DNA of 64,000 nt from Pseudoscleropodium purum (lineage: Eukaryota; Streptophyta; Bryopsida; Hypnales; Brachytheciaceae). Below the pieces are notes generated by a model. That model saw nothing but the letters and a program-made list of their open reading frames with translations, ran no database searches and was not told where the DNA came from. The position numbers and the translations under genes were made by a program. Shown here piece after piece: positions 24,661 through 36,177 of this stretch (positions are counted from its first letter, which is position 1; each line of letters starts with the position of its first letter). The stretch lies in the NCBI GenBank assembly GCA_963969395.1, contig OZ017799.1:436501-500500 (forward strand), given 5' to 3'.

Positions 24661-25409
24661 TGCACCAATCGATTCTCCCTTCTCTGCTACTCGACAAATA
24701 ACGCTCTAACGTTTTCTCCAATCGCTCACACTCTTGCGCCTTCCACTTCCACAATTGGTGCTTTCTTTCGCAACACTACCAAATGGTTGCAACTGTGAAC
24801 ATTCTTTGGCTTCGAGCTTCCCAATAGGCGAAGTGAAAGATCCGCCGTTCTGTCCCGCCGCCTCTTTTCAAACTCTCCCACCAATCGGTTGTCAGATGCC
24901 TTGACGGCTCCTTTTTTAGAAAATGATTATTCATCATTTTCCATCCAATCGGCATCAACACTTCATTCGTTCGTAATTATAATAATTGGGATAACTTGTT
25001 TTTGAAATTGTCTTTTCCTTGAGAAATTCGTTTTGAGAATATTTGCATTTAATTTGTATATATATTAAGTTTATTTTTTTTATTTTTTTATTTTTTTATT
25101 TTTATTTTTATGGGCTGGTTTCATTTTTAAATCACCCAATTGAAAAATGAACTCTTCCAATTTTTACGTTCATATATAATCTACATTATTTCCTTCCAAT
25201 TGGTTTCTCTTCTAAATTTATTTCTAACATATCAATTTACCTCTTTCTTTTTTAACCATTCCAACTAAATACTATCACTCTTAGTATTATTATTATCATT
25301 TTTTTTTAAAATTTGATTTAAATTGTTAATTTTAATTTATTAAATTATTTTATCATGTTCTACCTTTATTTCGTTTTTACTTAAACTATACTCTTTAATA
25401 CTTATTAAT

Positions 25410-25447
<38 letters not shown>

Positions 25448-25502
25448 TTAATTCTTTTTTTTTTCATTTATTATCATTGAATTGATTTTTATTTGTTTAT
25501 TA
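24661..25502 (-). other. non-coding spacer between integrase and the extra ORF
   Basis: AT-rich stretch in the element with T/A runs and CCAAT/ATTGG words near its lower-coordinate end. It may carry the promoter or leader for the extra ORF. No frame is supported. Confidence 0.4.
25411..25447 (+). repeat. (ATT)n microsatellite
   Basis: About twelve consecutive ATT units within the retroelement spacer. Confidence 0.9.
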
Positions 25503-26927
25503 TTACACTACCCCCACTCCATCATTAAAGCCGCCCCCGGCTGAATTATGATAAAGTCTTAACCGGTAGCCATTGATACGAGTCGGAAGGAGTTTACCCT
25601 CAAAATCCTGCAATTGGGTGGACCCATTAGGATTCATATTTGTAATGATGTAAGGACCTAACCAATGGATTTGAAGTTTACCAGGAAATTTAAGAAATCG
25701 ACTATCATAAAGTAATACTAAATCTCCCTCTTTAAATTGCTTAGGACGAAGTTTACTATCATAAAAAGACTTCCGTTTTTGTTGTGCTACATAAATATTA
25801 TAAATTGCCTCACGTCTATATTCATCTAAATGTTCTAATTGGCAAAGTCTAGCCTCTAAACTAGGAAGATCATCTAATCTATTGGCAATGGCTATTCTTA
25901 AAGAAGGTATCTCAAATTCAATTGGAAGAATAGCTTCCTGCCCATAGACCAATTGGAATGGTGTATACTTAGTAGTAACCTTAAATGCCATACGATAAGC
26001 CCAAAGAGCTCCCCATAGTTTTTGATCCCAATCGGTACCAGACCTAGAGATTGTTTTAGTCAAAATGTTACACAACAGCCCATTAGTTTTTTCAGTTTGG
26101 CCATTTGCTCGAGGATGGTACGGACTTGTTTTCCTATGCTTAATAAGAAATTTATTTGTTAAAGTTTCAATTGTTTCATTTAAAAAATGAGTGCGCCTAT
26201 CACTAATTAATTCAATTGGGCAACCAAACCGTGAGATTATATTTTCATACTAAAACTTAGCAACGGTTGGTGCATCATTATTTCTAGTGGCCGCGGCTTC
26301 CATCCACTTAGTGGCGTAATCCGTGGCAACAAGAATGTACCATTTTCGACCGGGTCTAGTTGGAGGAGCAATCAGACCGACAAAGTCAATCTCCCACTTC
26401 TCAAACGAAGCTAAAGCCAATAGGGGTTGTAACGGCATAGCTTTGGTAGGTGTAGGACGACCCACCCGTTGGCATGGGTCACAATTTCGGGCAAAATGGT
26501 GAGCGTCTTTAAAAAGAGTTGGCCACCAGTAGCCCGCCATTAAAACTTTACCGGCGGTACTATCACCCGCAAAATGACCCCCACACCCATCGGTATGACA
26601 TCCCTCCAAAACTATAGGAATTTCATTTGTAAATACACAACGACATAATACTTCATCCTTACCTCGCTTATATAATACATTATTAATTAAGGTATAAGGA
26701 GCACATTTATGTAACAATTGTTTAATTTGCTTATTAGTCAATTGGGTTAGAATACTATTAGTTCTTAAATAATCTAATATATCTTTATATTCCGATTGGA
26801 TAGCCTCTACTACAAACAATTGTCCATCTGGTAATTCATCATCAATTGGGACAATATTAGATAGTTCAGTAGGTTCCAATCGGGATAAGTGGTTAGCATT
26901 GGCATAGGTTTTGCCAGGCCGAACCAC
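25503..26927 (-). pseudogene. Ty3/gypsy integrase, interrupted
   Basis: The first open part (26927-26250) has an H-x-C-C zinc-binding region (HHFARNCDPCQR) and the first catalytic Asp in EIDFVGLI. After an in-frame TAG (26249-26247) the frame continues, with the second Asp (SDRRTHF) and the catalytic Glu (NGQTEKTN). The C-terminal open part (26075-25503) carries the usual gypsy tail: KLWGALWAYR, TPFQLVYGQEAILP, FKEGDLVLLYDSRF and a GPYII segment. It integrates element cDNA in functional relatives. It ends in TAA. At least one stop interrupts it, so it is not expected to be active. Confidence 0.85.
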
Positions 26928-28250
26928 AATTGAGAAATTAAATTTCTATAACAATAATACCTACCTTGCTAATCAGCCACTCAAATTAGGTTTATTTATT
27001 AAATATTTTAATGCATCGTGATCAATGTAAAAGGTAAAAGGATAACCCAATAGGTAATGACGAAACTTTTTAACCGCAAAAATCATACCTAGGGCTTCAC
27101 GCTCCGTAGTGGTATAGTTTTTTTCAGCTGCTATCAATTGCCTATTGGCAAAATAGATGGGGTGGTCCATATTTTTGTCATCCTTCTGACTCAGGACACA
27201 ACCCAAAGCTATATTAGAGGCATCTACGTAAACATGAAATGGTTTATCCCAATCGGGAGGAATTAATACCGGTGCGGTACTTAAACACTCTTTCAAAGTA
27301 ACAAATGCTTTAGTGCATTCTGGTGTCCAAACAGGACTTGCACCCTTTTCTAATTTTTTTAATAAATTTGTTAGAGGTGCGGCATGGGTTGCAAAGTCCT
27401 TAACCGCTCTTCTATAATAACTTCCTAAACTTACAAAACTACGTACATCACTTATAGTTTTGGGTTGAGGCATATTAATAATTAATTCAATTTTATCTGG
27501 ATCAGTACTAATTCCCTCTTTACTCACTATATGACCCAATAGTTTACTATAAGGAACTGCAAATTGGCATTTAGCTACATTTAAAAAAATGCCATATTGT
27601 TTACATTGGTCAAAACAAAGTGCCAATTGGTTAGCATGGTCCTGTTTTTTTCCAAGCACACAGAAATCATCCAAAAAAATCTCCATAAATTTATGGAGAT
27701 ATTCCTGGAAGGCTACTGTAACAATACGTTGGAAGGTGGCCGGTCCATTGCACACCCCAAATGGCATTCTTCGATGGGCATAGGTCCCCCAATTGGTAGT
27801 AAAAGTAGTTAACAATTGATCTCTTAAAGCTATAGTAATTTGGTTATATCCCGAGAAACCATCTAGAAATGAATATATCTCATGACCCGCTACAGAATCT
27901 AAGACACTATCTGTACAGGGTAATGGGAAGTAATCTTTTTTTGTGGCTACATTAAGCTTTCTATAATCCTGACATATACGAATTTTACCGTTTTTCTTAG
28001 GGACAACAACTATTGGACTAACCCATTCACTAAATGGGACTGGATAAATAAAACCTATATCTAAGAGTTTATCTATCTCCTCCTTAACCAATAGAGAATA
28101 TTTTGGGTTAAGTCTATGTTGTCTTTGGCGCACCGGCTTTGCATTTTCTTCCAAAGTTATATGGTGTTCACATAGTTCCAGTGGCACACCTTTTAAATCT
28201 TTGTAAGAAAAAGCAAATGTATCCAAATAATTTAAAAAAATATTAACCAT
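26928..28250 (-). pseudogene. Ty3/gypsy reverse transcriptase and RNase H
   Basis: A 425-codon open stretch (28250-26973) carries the whole RT: the start ELCEHHITLEENAKPVRQ, EWVSPIVVVPKKNGKIRICQDYR, MPFGVCNGPATFQR, the active site FMEIFLDDFCVLG and LLGHIVSKEGI. RNase H begins at HVYVDASNIALGCVLSQ, with YTTTEREALGMIFAVKKFRHYL. After the TGA at 26972-26970 the frame continues with two more stops into the RNase H-integrase connector (VVRPGKTYANANHLSR). The enzyme copies element RNA into DNA in relatives. It lies in the same frame as gag and integrase. Confidence 0.9.
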
Positions 28251-28498
28251 TGATTAATTTCTTCTAATTTAGAATCCCGACTAATTTGGATTATTTTAGG
28301 GTCTTCTTCACTACCAATATTTAAATCTTGACATAAGTCCTTAGATACATGTTTTTCAATTGGTGTTGGATCAGAAGAATAATCCCATAAATTTTCAGTT
28401 CCACCATTAGGTTCCAATTCTGATTGGTTGTCAGTGATAATATGCACTGACCTATCCATTAACCATGACCCAATGACCCAATCGGAATCTTCATTCTC

Positions 28499-31326
28499 TT
28501 AACAAGGCAATAGATATTCCCCAGGGCCGATTTCCTTAAATACTCGACCAATCGATAATTTCTTTTGTTTTAACTGCCCATGTAATTGAACCCAATTGGT
28601 ATTAATATTTTCCCCAATGTCAGAATCATAATCGAAATCACTTGTATGTTCAAGTGACTCCCATTGTGTCTCCCCATAATATTTTTTTGAATACATTTGT
28701 AATTTTACTTTAGATGATCCAGACCCAATTCTCAATAAACCCCTACCCCAATCATCTTTAGCCTTGGCTTGATATAGCCAAGGCCTACCCAATAAAATGG
28801 GATAGGATGCATTAGGTGACAACTGTTGAAATACAATATAATCTATATAATAAACAATGCCGGATATCATGGTTTTTATTTTTGGTAAAATTCCTTTTGG
28901 TATGATACGACTTTGATCGGCCATGCGTAGGACTAATTTAGTTTCTTGTAATTACTCCAATTGAAGACTAATCATAGTTTCCCAATTCATCAAATTTACA
29001 CTCGATCCCCCATCAATTTGCACTCTAGTAATTATAATTCCATCAATTGTCACATCAATCATAGGTGCATGTCGCAGCACAGGGCAGGTAAATTCCCCAT
29101 TATACTCACAAAAATCGCTCTAGAGTATAACTAAGTGACTCTAAAGATCGAACCCACGAGATCTTGTGAAGTATCTAGCTCTATTAAGCAGTTAAGCTCA
29201 GTCAGTATCCCAATCTTACTTTCCGGTCCTAGATCTAGAACCAGAAATACCACCACACCGGATAACTATAGACCGGATTACTCCTTCTTCTGATCCTACT
29301 AACTATCCGGTCTGTACAAATATCCAAATCCCAGGATCTTACAACTTCCGGTCCTGGAAATCCGTCCTGACTAATCCGGTCCGGATGGTCATCATGTATC
29401 CGTAATCCTATCCGGTTTGGTTTTGCCTCTGTTTCACCATCAAAGGGGTCGCCGCTTAATTTTGAGAGTGGTAGGCCCACCACTCCTTCCGTGACTTATA
29501 GTGGCTGAAGACCCACTGTCCTACTTCCTAAACTCCTAAGCTAATCCGGATCCGGTTTGGTCCTTCACAACAACCCAGATAGCAATCCGGGTTGTAGGTC
29601 ACACAAAGACCCCACACTCGACCCTCTCATACTACAACGACCTTGATGCTACTTCCGATCCGTGCGAAGACAGGTGGTTACAAGTGTACCCGTCCGTTCC
29701 AACATCAACTAAAGTTCTTCCGTTTACCAACTAAGGCGGTAAGACCTCACAGGAGATCGGACACTCGACCGGATTTCCCACCCGGGAGTTCTAGCGCAGC
29801 TAAGGAATCCCTCCCTACTCGCCTAGCCTAACAACGGCTTTTTCACCTGGAATCTCAAACTCTAGACGTGCTGAGGAACTAAGTTCACTCCCAACTCTTA
29901 GATACCTACTCACATGCACCTAGGATCGGAAAAGAAACACCAAGGGGAGAAATCACTCGCAAACCGGCTCGTACTATCCTAACTCCACATCATACAATTC
30001 TGTCGCGCTGGAGAGAGACACACAATGAGGAGAAGAGAAAGGTACAAGAAATTTGCAAAATGAAGACTCCCAGTTCCCATCGCAGGAACTGATTTATATA
30101 CAAAGGGTAAAAACCCTAAAAGCACAAAAAGGAGCGGAAAACCCGTGGGGGTCCGCCGCCACCCTAATCTAACTTCCGGTCTGACCTAATACTGTTGAGT
30201 CGGATCCGGAACCGCTCCTACTCCTAACTGAAATCAAAATCCTATCTACTCTACAACCCTAGATCCTATTGTCGGGCTTCCGCTCTCCGGAACCAGCTCC
30301 TCGAAGACTTCACTCAAGTTCCGGTTCCGTTCCTCATGTTCTCTCTCCGATCTCAACCGGAATCAAAGCCTGCAGCACACAAACGCAAAAACTCCATCGC
30401 GCGCGCTCAAGGTCGAGTTTCTAAAAGGGGGTGCAACAATGAAGGCTCCTCCTTATATAGTCTCTGGACCATTTCCGGTTTGGTCATCATGAATCCGGTT
30501 CACCCATAATCCGGTCCTAGACCTAATCCGTGTTGCATTCCGTTTTCGTTGATAGTTACTCTTGATCGGATTAGATCTAAAAGGCCCACTACTTCATGTT
30601 CTGTGCTAGTTTTGAGTTTTCCTTCTTCACCTAATCGGATCCGGTTCCCAAATGCCTAGTTTTCGTTCCTATTTTGGTGCACACTAAGAAAATCAAAATT
30701 TTAAGCTGCGACAGTGCACCCGGATCAGGGCTGATAGCAACTCCATTAACCATATTTCTTCCTCTTTTTCTTACTAATTTAGATTGCAAGGTAGCCCGAC
30801 AAAGTGGCGCTACACCTAACAATTGTTTGATAGATATGTCAGCTTTTAAATTTTCTAAATCCTCTAAAATATCATACTCAGGCACCCCTTGCATAATACC
30901 AATTGATTTAGCCTTTTTTTGTTTAACATGTTGATTGGACTTAACAGGCAGTCAAGGACCTCCAATTGGAACTATCTGTTTATGCCAATTGGGATGCTCT
31001 GTCAATAATTCCACACCATCACCAATGGGGTTTGACACATTCAAATTATCTTGATTTAACTGAATAGATTCCTTTATAGGATGTTTGAAAATCCCAGGTG
31101 CCGGACGATATTCTTGAAATTCCCTATTGTTTACAGGATTAAGTGTTTTCAAGTTTGAGATAATAGGAATTACTAGTGAATTGAATTTACTTAATGGTAC
31201 ATTTTGCGGTACCCAATGAGTTTTTTGTTTCGGTATCACCTCATTATTCTTTTCTTTTAATAAAACACTCCCCTCATTAACAATTGGAATAATAGTGGAA
31301 CCTGATTGAATCAGTGGGGTTACCAT
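28499..31326 (-). pseudogene. retroelement gag-pol junction and aspartic protease, interrupted
   Basis: The upstream part (31326-30952 and 30894 to about 30710) lies one frame from gag and includes EDLENLKADISIKQLLGVAP, a segment commonly preceding plant gypsy proteases. The coding sequence then stops at a CCGG-rich insertion (about 30710-29115). It resumes near 29110 with CEYNGEFTCPVLRHAPM and a protease active-site-like VQIDGGSSVNLM. Then come an in-frame TAA and a further open part (28924-28499) with YPILLGRPWLYQAKA, the typical protease C-terminal ILGRPWL block. The insertion and frame change show it is dead. Confidence 0.7.
29115..30710 (-). mobile_element. CCGG-rich insertion in the protease, probable solo LTR
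   Basis: About 1.6 kb of GC-richer sequence splits the protease of the gypsy element. On the minus strand it begins near TGTCGCAGCTTAAAATTTTG. A TATA-like CTATATAAGGAGG lies about 250 bp in (near 30455), as expected for an LTR promoter. It is packed with TCCGGT/ATCCGG words on both strands, unlike the host element. No long ORF is present. Exact ends and a target duplication were not resolved, so the solo-LTR reading is an inference. Confidence 0.5.
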
Positions 31327-31445
31327 TGATTCCTCATATTCCCCAGCCCAATGGGTATTATCATTTCTTATTGGTAATGTTACATCAACAGTAACAATAG
31401 GTTGACTACCAATGGGAATTTGTTTTGCAACTCTAGCCCGGGTTA

Positions 31446-33545
31446 TTACTCTCTCAACGTTTTTAACTTCTTCACTAGAATCATTAATTTTTTTAGAAAT
31501 TGGTTTATCACAATTAATTTTTTATTCTCCTTACTTATAGAAATATGATGGACTTCTCTATTGTTCTCCTCAAGTTTATAATTATCAGAAAGAAGTACTA
31601 ATTTTGCACTTGTATCCGTATTTCGAACTAACCCATCGTTATTTCTAGGATTTTCCCGCTTTGGTCCATTACATTGTTCAGAAGTATGGCCCGCTTGACC
31701 ACAATTTCCACACAATGGGGCGTAAGGAACACTAGCTCTAGCGTTGGGGCAATTTCTAGAATAATGTCCTATTTGTCTACAATTATAACACATAATATTA
31801 GGATTTTCTTGCCAACTCGGATTATTCCCGCCATATGTAGGATTACCTTGATTAGGACCTCCATACGGCATTTGATTCCATCCCTTATTTTGAGTTGTAG
31901 GATTTTGTGGTATATAACGATTGGGATTTGCACTATAACCGCCATTGTTAAAATTACTTGCACTAAAATTAGGATTAAAATTTTGATTAGGATTAAAGTT
32001 TTGATTATTTGGCACATAATTGGGATTAAAATTATTTCCTTTATAATTAGATTGTCATGGAAATCTATTAGGGTTGTAATTATTATTAGAATTATTATTA
32101 TTACTATCCATTAAATATACTTGCCCCAATTGTCCACGTTGATTTGCCTCTAGTATTAAATTTTTTTGTAAATTACGACAATTTTCAATCTCATGTTTTC
32201 CCCTACAAAATCTACATTTAAGAGATAGACTTGGTGGTGAGGGGCAATTGGGTAACATATGGCCTTGGCCTTTACAATTAGTGCACCATATGTTTGCCCT
32301 ATTGTCAAGTGGTTGTCCCTTCTTTTCTTTTGCATTATTTAAATGAACCGCCAAGTCTTCAAATTTATGCGTTAAGTCTAATAGTTGAGCTTCAATTTTA
32401 TTTGGTTCTATTTGCATAGGATTAATTATTTTTGTATCAATAGGAATAGGTTGTACCGGTCCCACATTTACAGGTAAAGTTGTAGGTAATGGTACTTGTA
32501 CTACCGGATTAGGAGGTACATAGGAAAGAGGCGTATAAATATTTTGAGGAGGATCTACCGGTGGTAATCTCTCATTTCTATTTGGTCTCATTTGAAGTTG
32601 GGATTGAATAGCTACCCCATAGATATCTTCAAAATTCACTTCTTCCCATAATTTTACTCTCCTATAGGCATCGTTTAAAGTAGCTGGTACAATTTCTATT
32701 ACATATGTTTTTAAACGATGGGGCACTAATCCTCTAATGAAAAATCTCATTTGCATTTGATCAGTGTATCCATGACCAGCGGGTAGCCTTAAAACTAACT
32801 CTTCCAGTCATCCATAATATGAATCAATAGATTCTCCTAAATTCATAGTAATATCTTGTAATTGTTCACTCAAGCACTCTGCATATGCTATTGGTCGAAA
32901 TTGTGCTAAAAATTCGGTTCTTAAAGCATCCCAATCAGCAAAATGGCCAGGAGCTTGCCGTTGAAACCATTATTTAGCATGGGCTTCTAGTGTAACTGGA
33001 AAGATACTAAGCCAATGGTGTTCAGTCCTAGCATTATTTGCATTACAGACTGTTAAAAATTCATAAATATGCTAATCGGGATCACTACCAATCTGGCCGT
33101 AGAAAGAGGGGAATTTGACTAAAGAATATGGCTGATCAGCATCATTTCCAGCCCTCATAACCACTGGCAATACATTGGCAGCCATTTCTATTGGTTCTCC
33201 CTCAAATTCAGAACAATCACTATCAAACCAATTGACTCGATCTCTCGGCTTAGGAGATGTTGGATTTTCTCCACTACCAATTGATTCACTATCACTCTTA
33301 GGTTTATTAGGAGACTCTACTCCTTCATTATCCACTGGACCAATTGGAGGAAACAAAGGACTATCTGGTTCCTCTCTTGATCCCTCTTCCTGATATAAAT
33401 TATATTGTTCCCAATTGGGGCTATTTGGTAATGAAGCCGCCCGATTGGGCTCAAACTGATTGAGACTCCAACAGTACCATGATCGTCTACGGACCCTTTC
33501 CTCCCGAGCACTTATCGCAGGCTCGGGTTTTCCATTAAGACTCAT
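31446..33545 (-). pseudogene. retroelement gag polyprotein with four CCHC zinc knuckles
   Basis: One frame runs the length of gag, opening with MSLNGKPEPA and a Glu/Ser/Pro-rich N-terminus. The capsid-like middle contains FPSFYGQIGSDPD, ARTEHHWLSIFPVTLEAHAK, WFQRQAPGHFADWDALRTEF and DAYRRVKLWEEV. Four zinc knuckles follow: CTNCKGQGHMLPNC, CRFCRGKHEIENC, CYNCRQIGHYSRNC and CGNCGQAGHTSEQC. The first two are close together and the last two are separated from them by an Asn-rich linker. In relatives it forms the cytoplasmic particle and packages element RNA. Three stops at about 33072, 32970 and 32811 interrupt it, plus one near 32054. Four knuckles is more than the usual one or two. Confidence 0.8.
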
Positions 33546-33640
33546 TAGCTTGCCTCATTATAAAATATATAACCATTCTAATTGGTCACTCAGGTCATAA
33601 GAATGTTATAACTTCTAATTGAAAATAAAATTTTACCTCC

Positions 33641-33658
33641 CCAGCATGGTCACCAAAA
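33641..33658 (-). other. candidate tRNA primer-binding site
   Basis: Directly after the 3' CA of the LTR (minus strand), TTTTGGTGACCATGCTGG starts with a short spacer and TGG, as plant LTR primer sites do. The complementary tRNA was not identified. Confidence 0.4.
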
Positions 33659-34728
33659 TGTAGAAGGTTTTTAGAGTTCGAACTTTAGGAGGTAAATTAT
33701 TTTTAACCAAAATTCCTATAATACCCAAAAGAGCCCAATTGCATGATTTAAAGTTTGATTAACCCTTATTTTTATCATATCAATAATTCCCAGTTTAAGG
33801 ACCACTTATCAACTTCCAATCGTTGGCAGCTTAATTCTTCACTTTGGGAAGCTTGGTTTGTTCTCCAACAAATCTTTCTCCTTCACTGTTTGCTTCTTTT
33901 CTTCTTCACTGTGCTTCGACTGCCACCCTGATTGTTCTGTACCAATTCGGCTTGGGCATTTGATCTCACTCCAATCGGTTTTATGACAGTATTTACACTT
34001 GTCTCTCAACGTACTGGATTTACTTTGATTCATGTTTCTTATTGATTTCCCAAATGTTATTCATTATTATTTAATTCGCTTTATGTTTATCCCAATTGGT
34101 CTATTCCTCTCAATACACTCGCAATTTTCATATTCTCTCTTCTCAATCGGTATTAATCTCTCTGTTAGTCTCACTCCAATCACTGAACACCATCATATTT
34201 TATCACTTGTTCATAACACTCCAGTCTCACACAGAATCCCTATCGGTAATTTCCCACATACACACACCCCAATAGCACTCCTAATTGCTCACAGATTCAA
34301 TCACAAATAATTCCATAGTTTCCATTTGATCTCCTCAAATACACATCCAATTGTCAAACGCACACACAATATAAACATACACGTACATAGTTACACACAC
34401 AATTGCAAAACATCTCGCTATATTCCAAAGACAAAATTACAAAAAAAACATAAAATTCACAATTGTTTTACTTCCTATTCTCGGAAGGAGTGCCTACTTT
34501 GCTTGAAGGTCAACTGAAACACCGATTGATTCTCACCCGCCTAAATACCTAGCCAACCACTGTAACTACCAATCGATCCTAACCTTTAAGATCTCAATTC
34601 ACTTGACTTCACTCCCAATTGGTAACTAACACTACTAACCAGCACAACTACACTCCCTATTGGTAAGAGCCACAAGTTAACAACCAAACAACCAATCAGC
34701 AAAAAGGTAAACACAAAATCAGACTACA
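33659..34728 (-). repeat. 5' LTR of the gypsy element
   Basis: 1070 bp, read on the minus strand from TGTAGTCTGA to CTTCTACA, so the ends are the inverted pair TGTAG/CTACA. The outer boundary is independently supported: sequence from 34730 onward aligns to 51527 onward, so the element broke a copy of that repeat exactly here. About fifteen CCAAT or ATTGG words, several as full CCAATNGG, lie within the LTR (for example 33971, 34092, 34615, 34656). Confidence 0.75.
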
Positions 34729-34729
34729 A

Positions 34730-35976
34730 TAGTTTATATTAATTAGGGAGTTATTTAGGAAGTAAAAAACATAATATCTTGTGGTAAGCAAAGATGTAGG
34801 CCCTTTCTACAAGTATATAAGGGCCCTTCCTCCTTGTTTTTCGCAATTCATTTTTCTAATTCCATTTTCTTGAAACTCATTCTCTCTCTTTCTCTCACTC
34901 TCTCAGTGCCAAGGCTTTGGTACATTCTTGTATCAACAAGATTGTCGAACAGATTCTACTTGGTGTACCGACATTCTATTGAACACAATTTTTCTCTTGG
35001 TACACCATCAATTGTTGGGGTGACCAAATTTTTACTCTGATACTCACTTGTATTAGCAAAAGAGCCTTAAGAACTTTGGATTCCTTTACGATTTCTCAAA
35101 TTTAACTAATAAGTTCACGAAGTTCTCAATTTCTTGATCATTACTTTCTTTTAGGATATTGGAAGTTGGATTTCCAAACTCATTTGCTTGACACCAATAC
35201 AAGTACTTGGTTTGAAATGCTTAAAGCAATGAAGCTAGACTTTGCCAAAAGGTTTCAAATCACACACTTAATCAACTCACATTGTACAACGGGGTTGGTT
35301 TGATTTAGTTTCAAAGTTCGGTTTAAGCGCTATCATGAGTACCTCTTTTGAAAACTAAAACTTGATAATTGTGCTTAAAATTTCGAACCCAAAATTCAGG
35401 TTCAAATGCTGTTCAAATGAATTTTTCTTGATATAAGATATATTTTGACTGCGTTTATTGGTAATCTGTCTATGTATTGCTTTAATCCATTCTAAATTTG
35501 TTGAATGAATTTGCATGGAGGTCATCAGGGGGGTTATCTGATTCATTTTGATGCACTTGGATGGATCCCAAAGTCACCTTGTTGATTGCAAAAATTGTGG
35601 GACTCTGCAAATCAACGGGAAAGTAAGCATTCATGGCGTAGATTTTGGAATTGGATGTAGAATTCCAGGGTAGAGATCACATTAGTCCTCAACCGATTGT
35701 GTATTTTGTGTAGTTGTTCTGTCAACTTCAACATTTCCAACGTTCCTATAAAAATTAAAGGTCAACAATCAATTAGACAATGTTGATTGATGAATAGTTG
35801 ATGTAAGATCCCTTTGTGATTCCATTCTTTTTTCCAACGTGAAAGTCAATTTCTGATCAAACATCACATTCAGCGCTCAGGTCCTATAAGAGTAGCAGTT
35901 GATGCTTCTCTCTTTGTGTATGGCTTAATCTTGAGTCATACTGTTAGTCTGGAGTTGCACTACTAGTTTGAGTGGT
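34730..35976 (+). repeat. 1.25 kb dispersed repeat, copy A
   Basis: Near-collinear with 51527-52787, with few small indels and clearly high identity. It carries a TATA-like box, a pyrimidine-rich CTCTCTCTTTCTCTC block, and the words GTGCCAAGGCTTTGGTACATT and TGGTGTACCGACATTC. No ORF is conserved between copies, so it looks like a promoter-bearing non-coding segment such as an LTR or an element 5' region. It ends about 200 bp before a short frame at 36178. Its left side was cut off by the gypsy insertion. Confidence 0.8.
34814..34820 (+). promoter_or_regulatory. TATA-like box in repeat copy A
   Basis: TATATAA in the context AAGTATATAAGGGCCCTTCC, conserved in copy B at 51611 and followed in both by a CT-rich stretch typical of plant core promoters. 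It could start transcription rightward towards the frame at 36178. Confidence 0.5.
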
Positions 35977-36177
35977 AGTCTTGTGGTTTTTTTGGAAAGT
36001 TAAAGAAAGGAGTGGTAGAAGAGCGATAGAACAAACTTGCATGCGCGGTCAAGATTCCTAAAGTATTTTAGCGGTTTCCACTTCGAGTTTTGTAAGCGAT
36101 TACATGCATTTTGGTTGTGAATTATTGTTGTGGTTTGTGTGTAGAGAGCAAGTGTAAAGCTATAACTGAAGGCAGCC

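Larger units (their letters stand above)
22885..34728 (-). mobile_element. Ty3/gypsy retrotransposon, 3'-truncated, with extra 3' ORF
   Basis: In element sense (minus strand) the order is 5' LTR (34728-33659), leader, gag (33545-31446), protease region (31326-28499, interrupted), RT-RNase H (28250-26973), integrase (26927-25503), spacer, and an extra ORF (24660-22885). The order protease-RT-RNaseH-integrase is Ty3/gypsy. The RT active site FLDDF and an extra ORF after integrase are reminiscent of the plant Tat/Athila lineages; the exact clade is inferred. No 3' LTR exists: the extra ORF runs into an unrelated repeat at about 22885. Many in-frame stops make it non-autonomous. CCAATNGG words are strikingly dense along the whole element. 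Confidence 0.85.

Noticed and set aside
31674..32114. 146-codon Ile/Thr-rich plus-strand frame
   Set aside because: It is the mirror of the Asn-rich, low-complexity part of gag on the other strand.
22885..33545. Stop codons reassigned or read through in the retroelement and kinase-like gene
   Set aside because: All three stop codons occur inside frames, mostly at sites explained by C-to-T change, and the two intact host genes end normally at TAA. Pseudogene decay is simpler.
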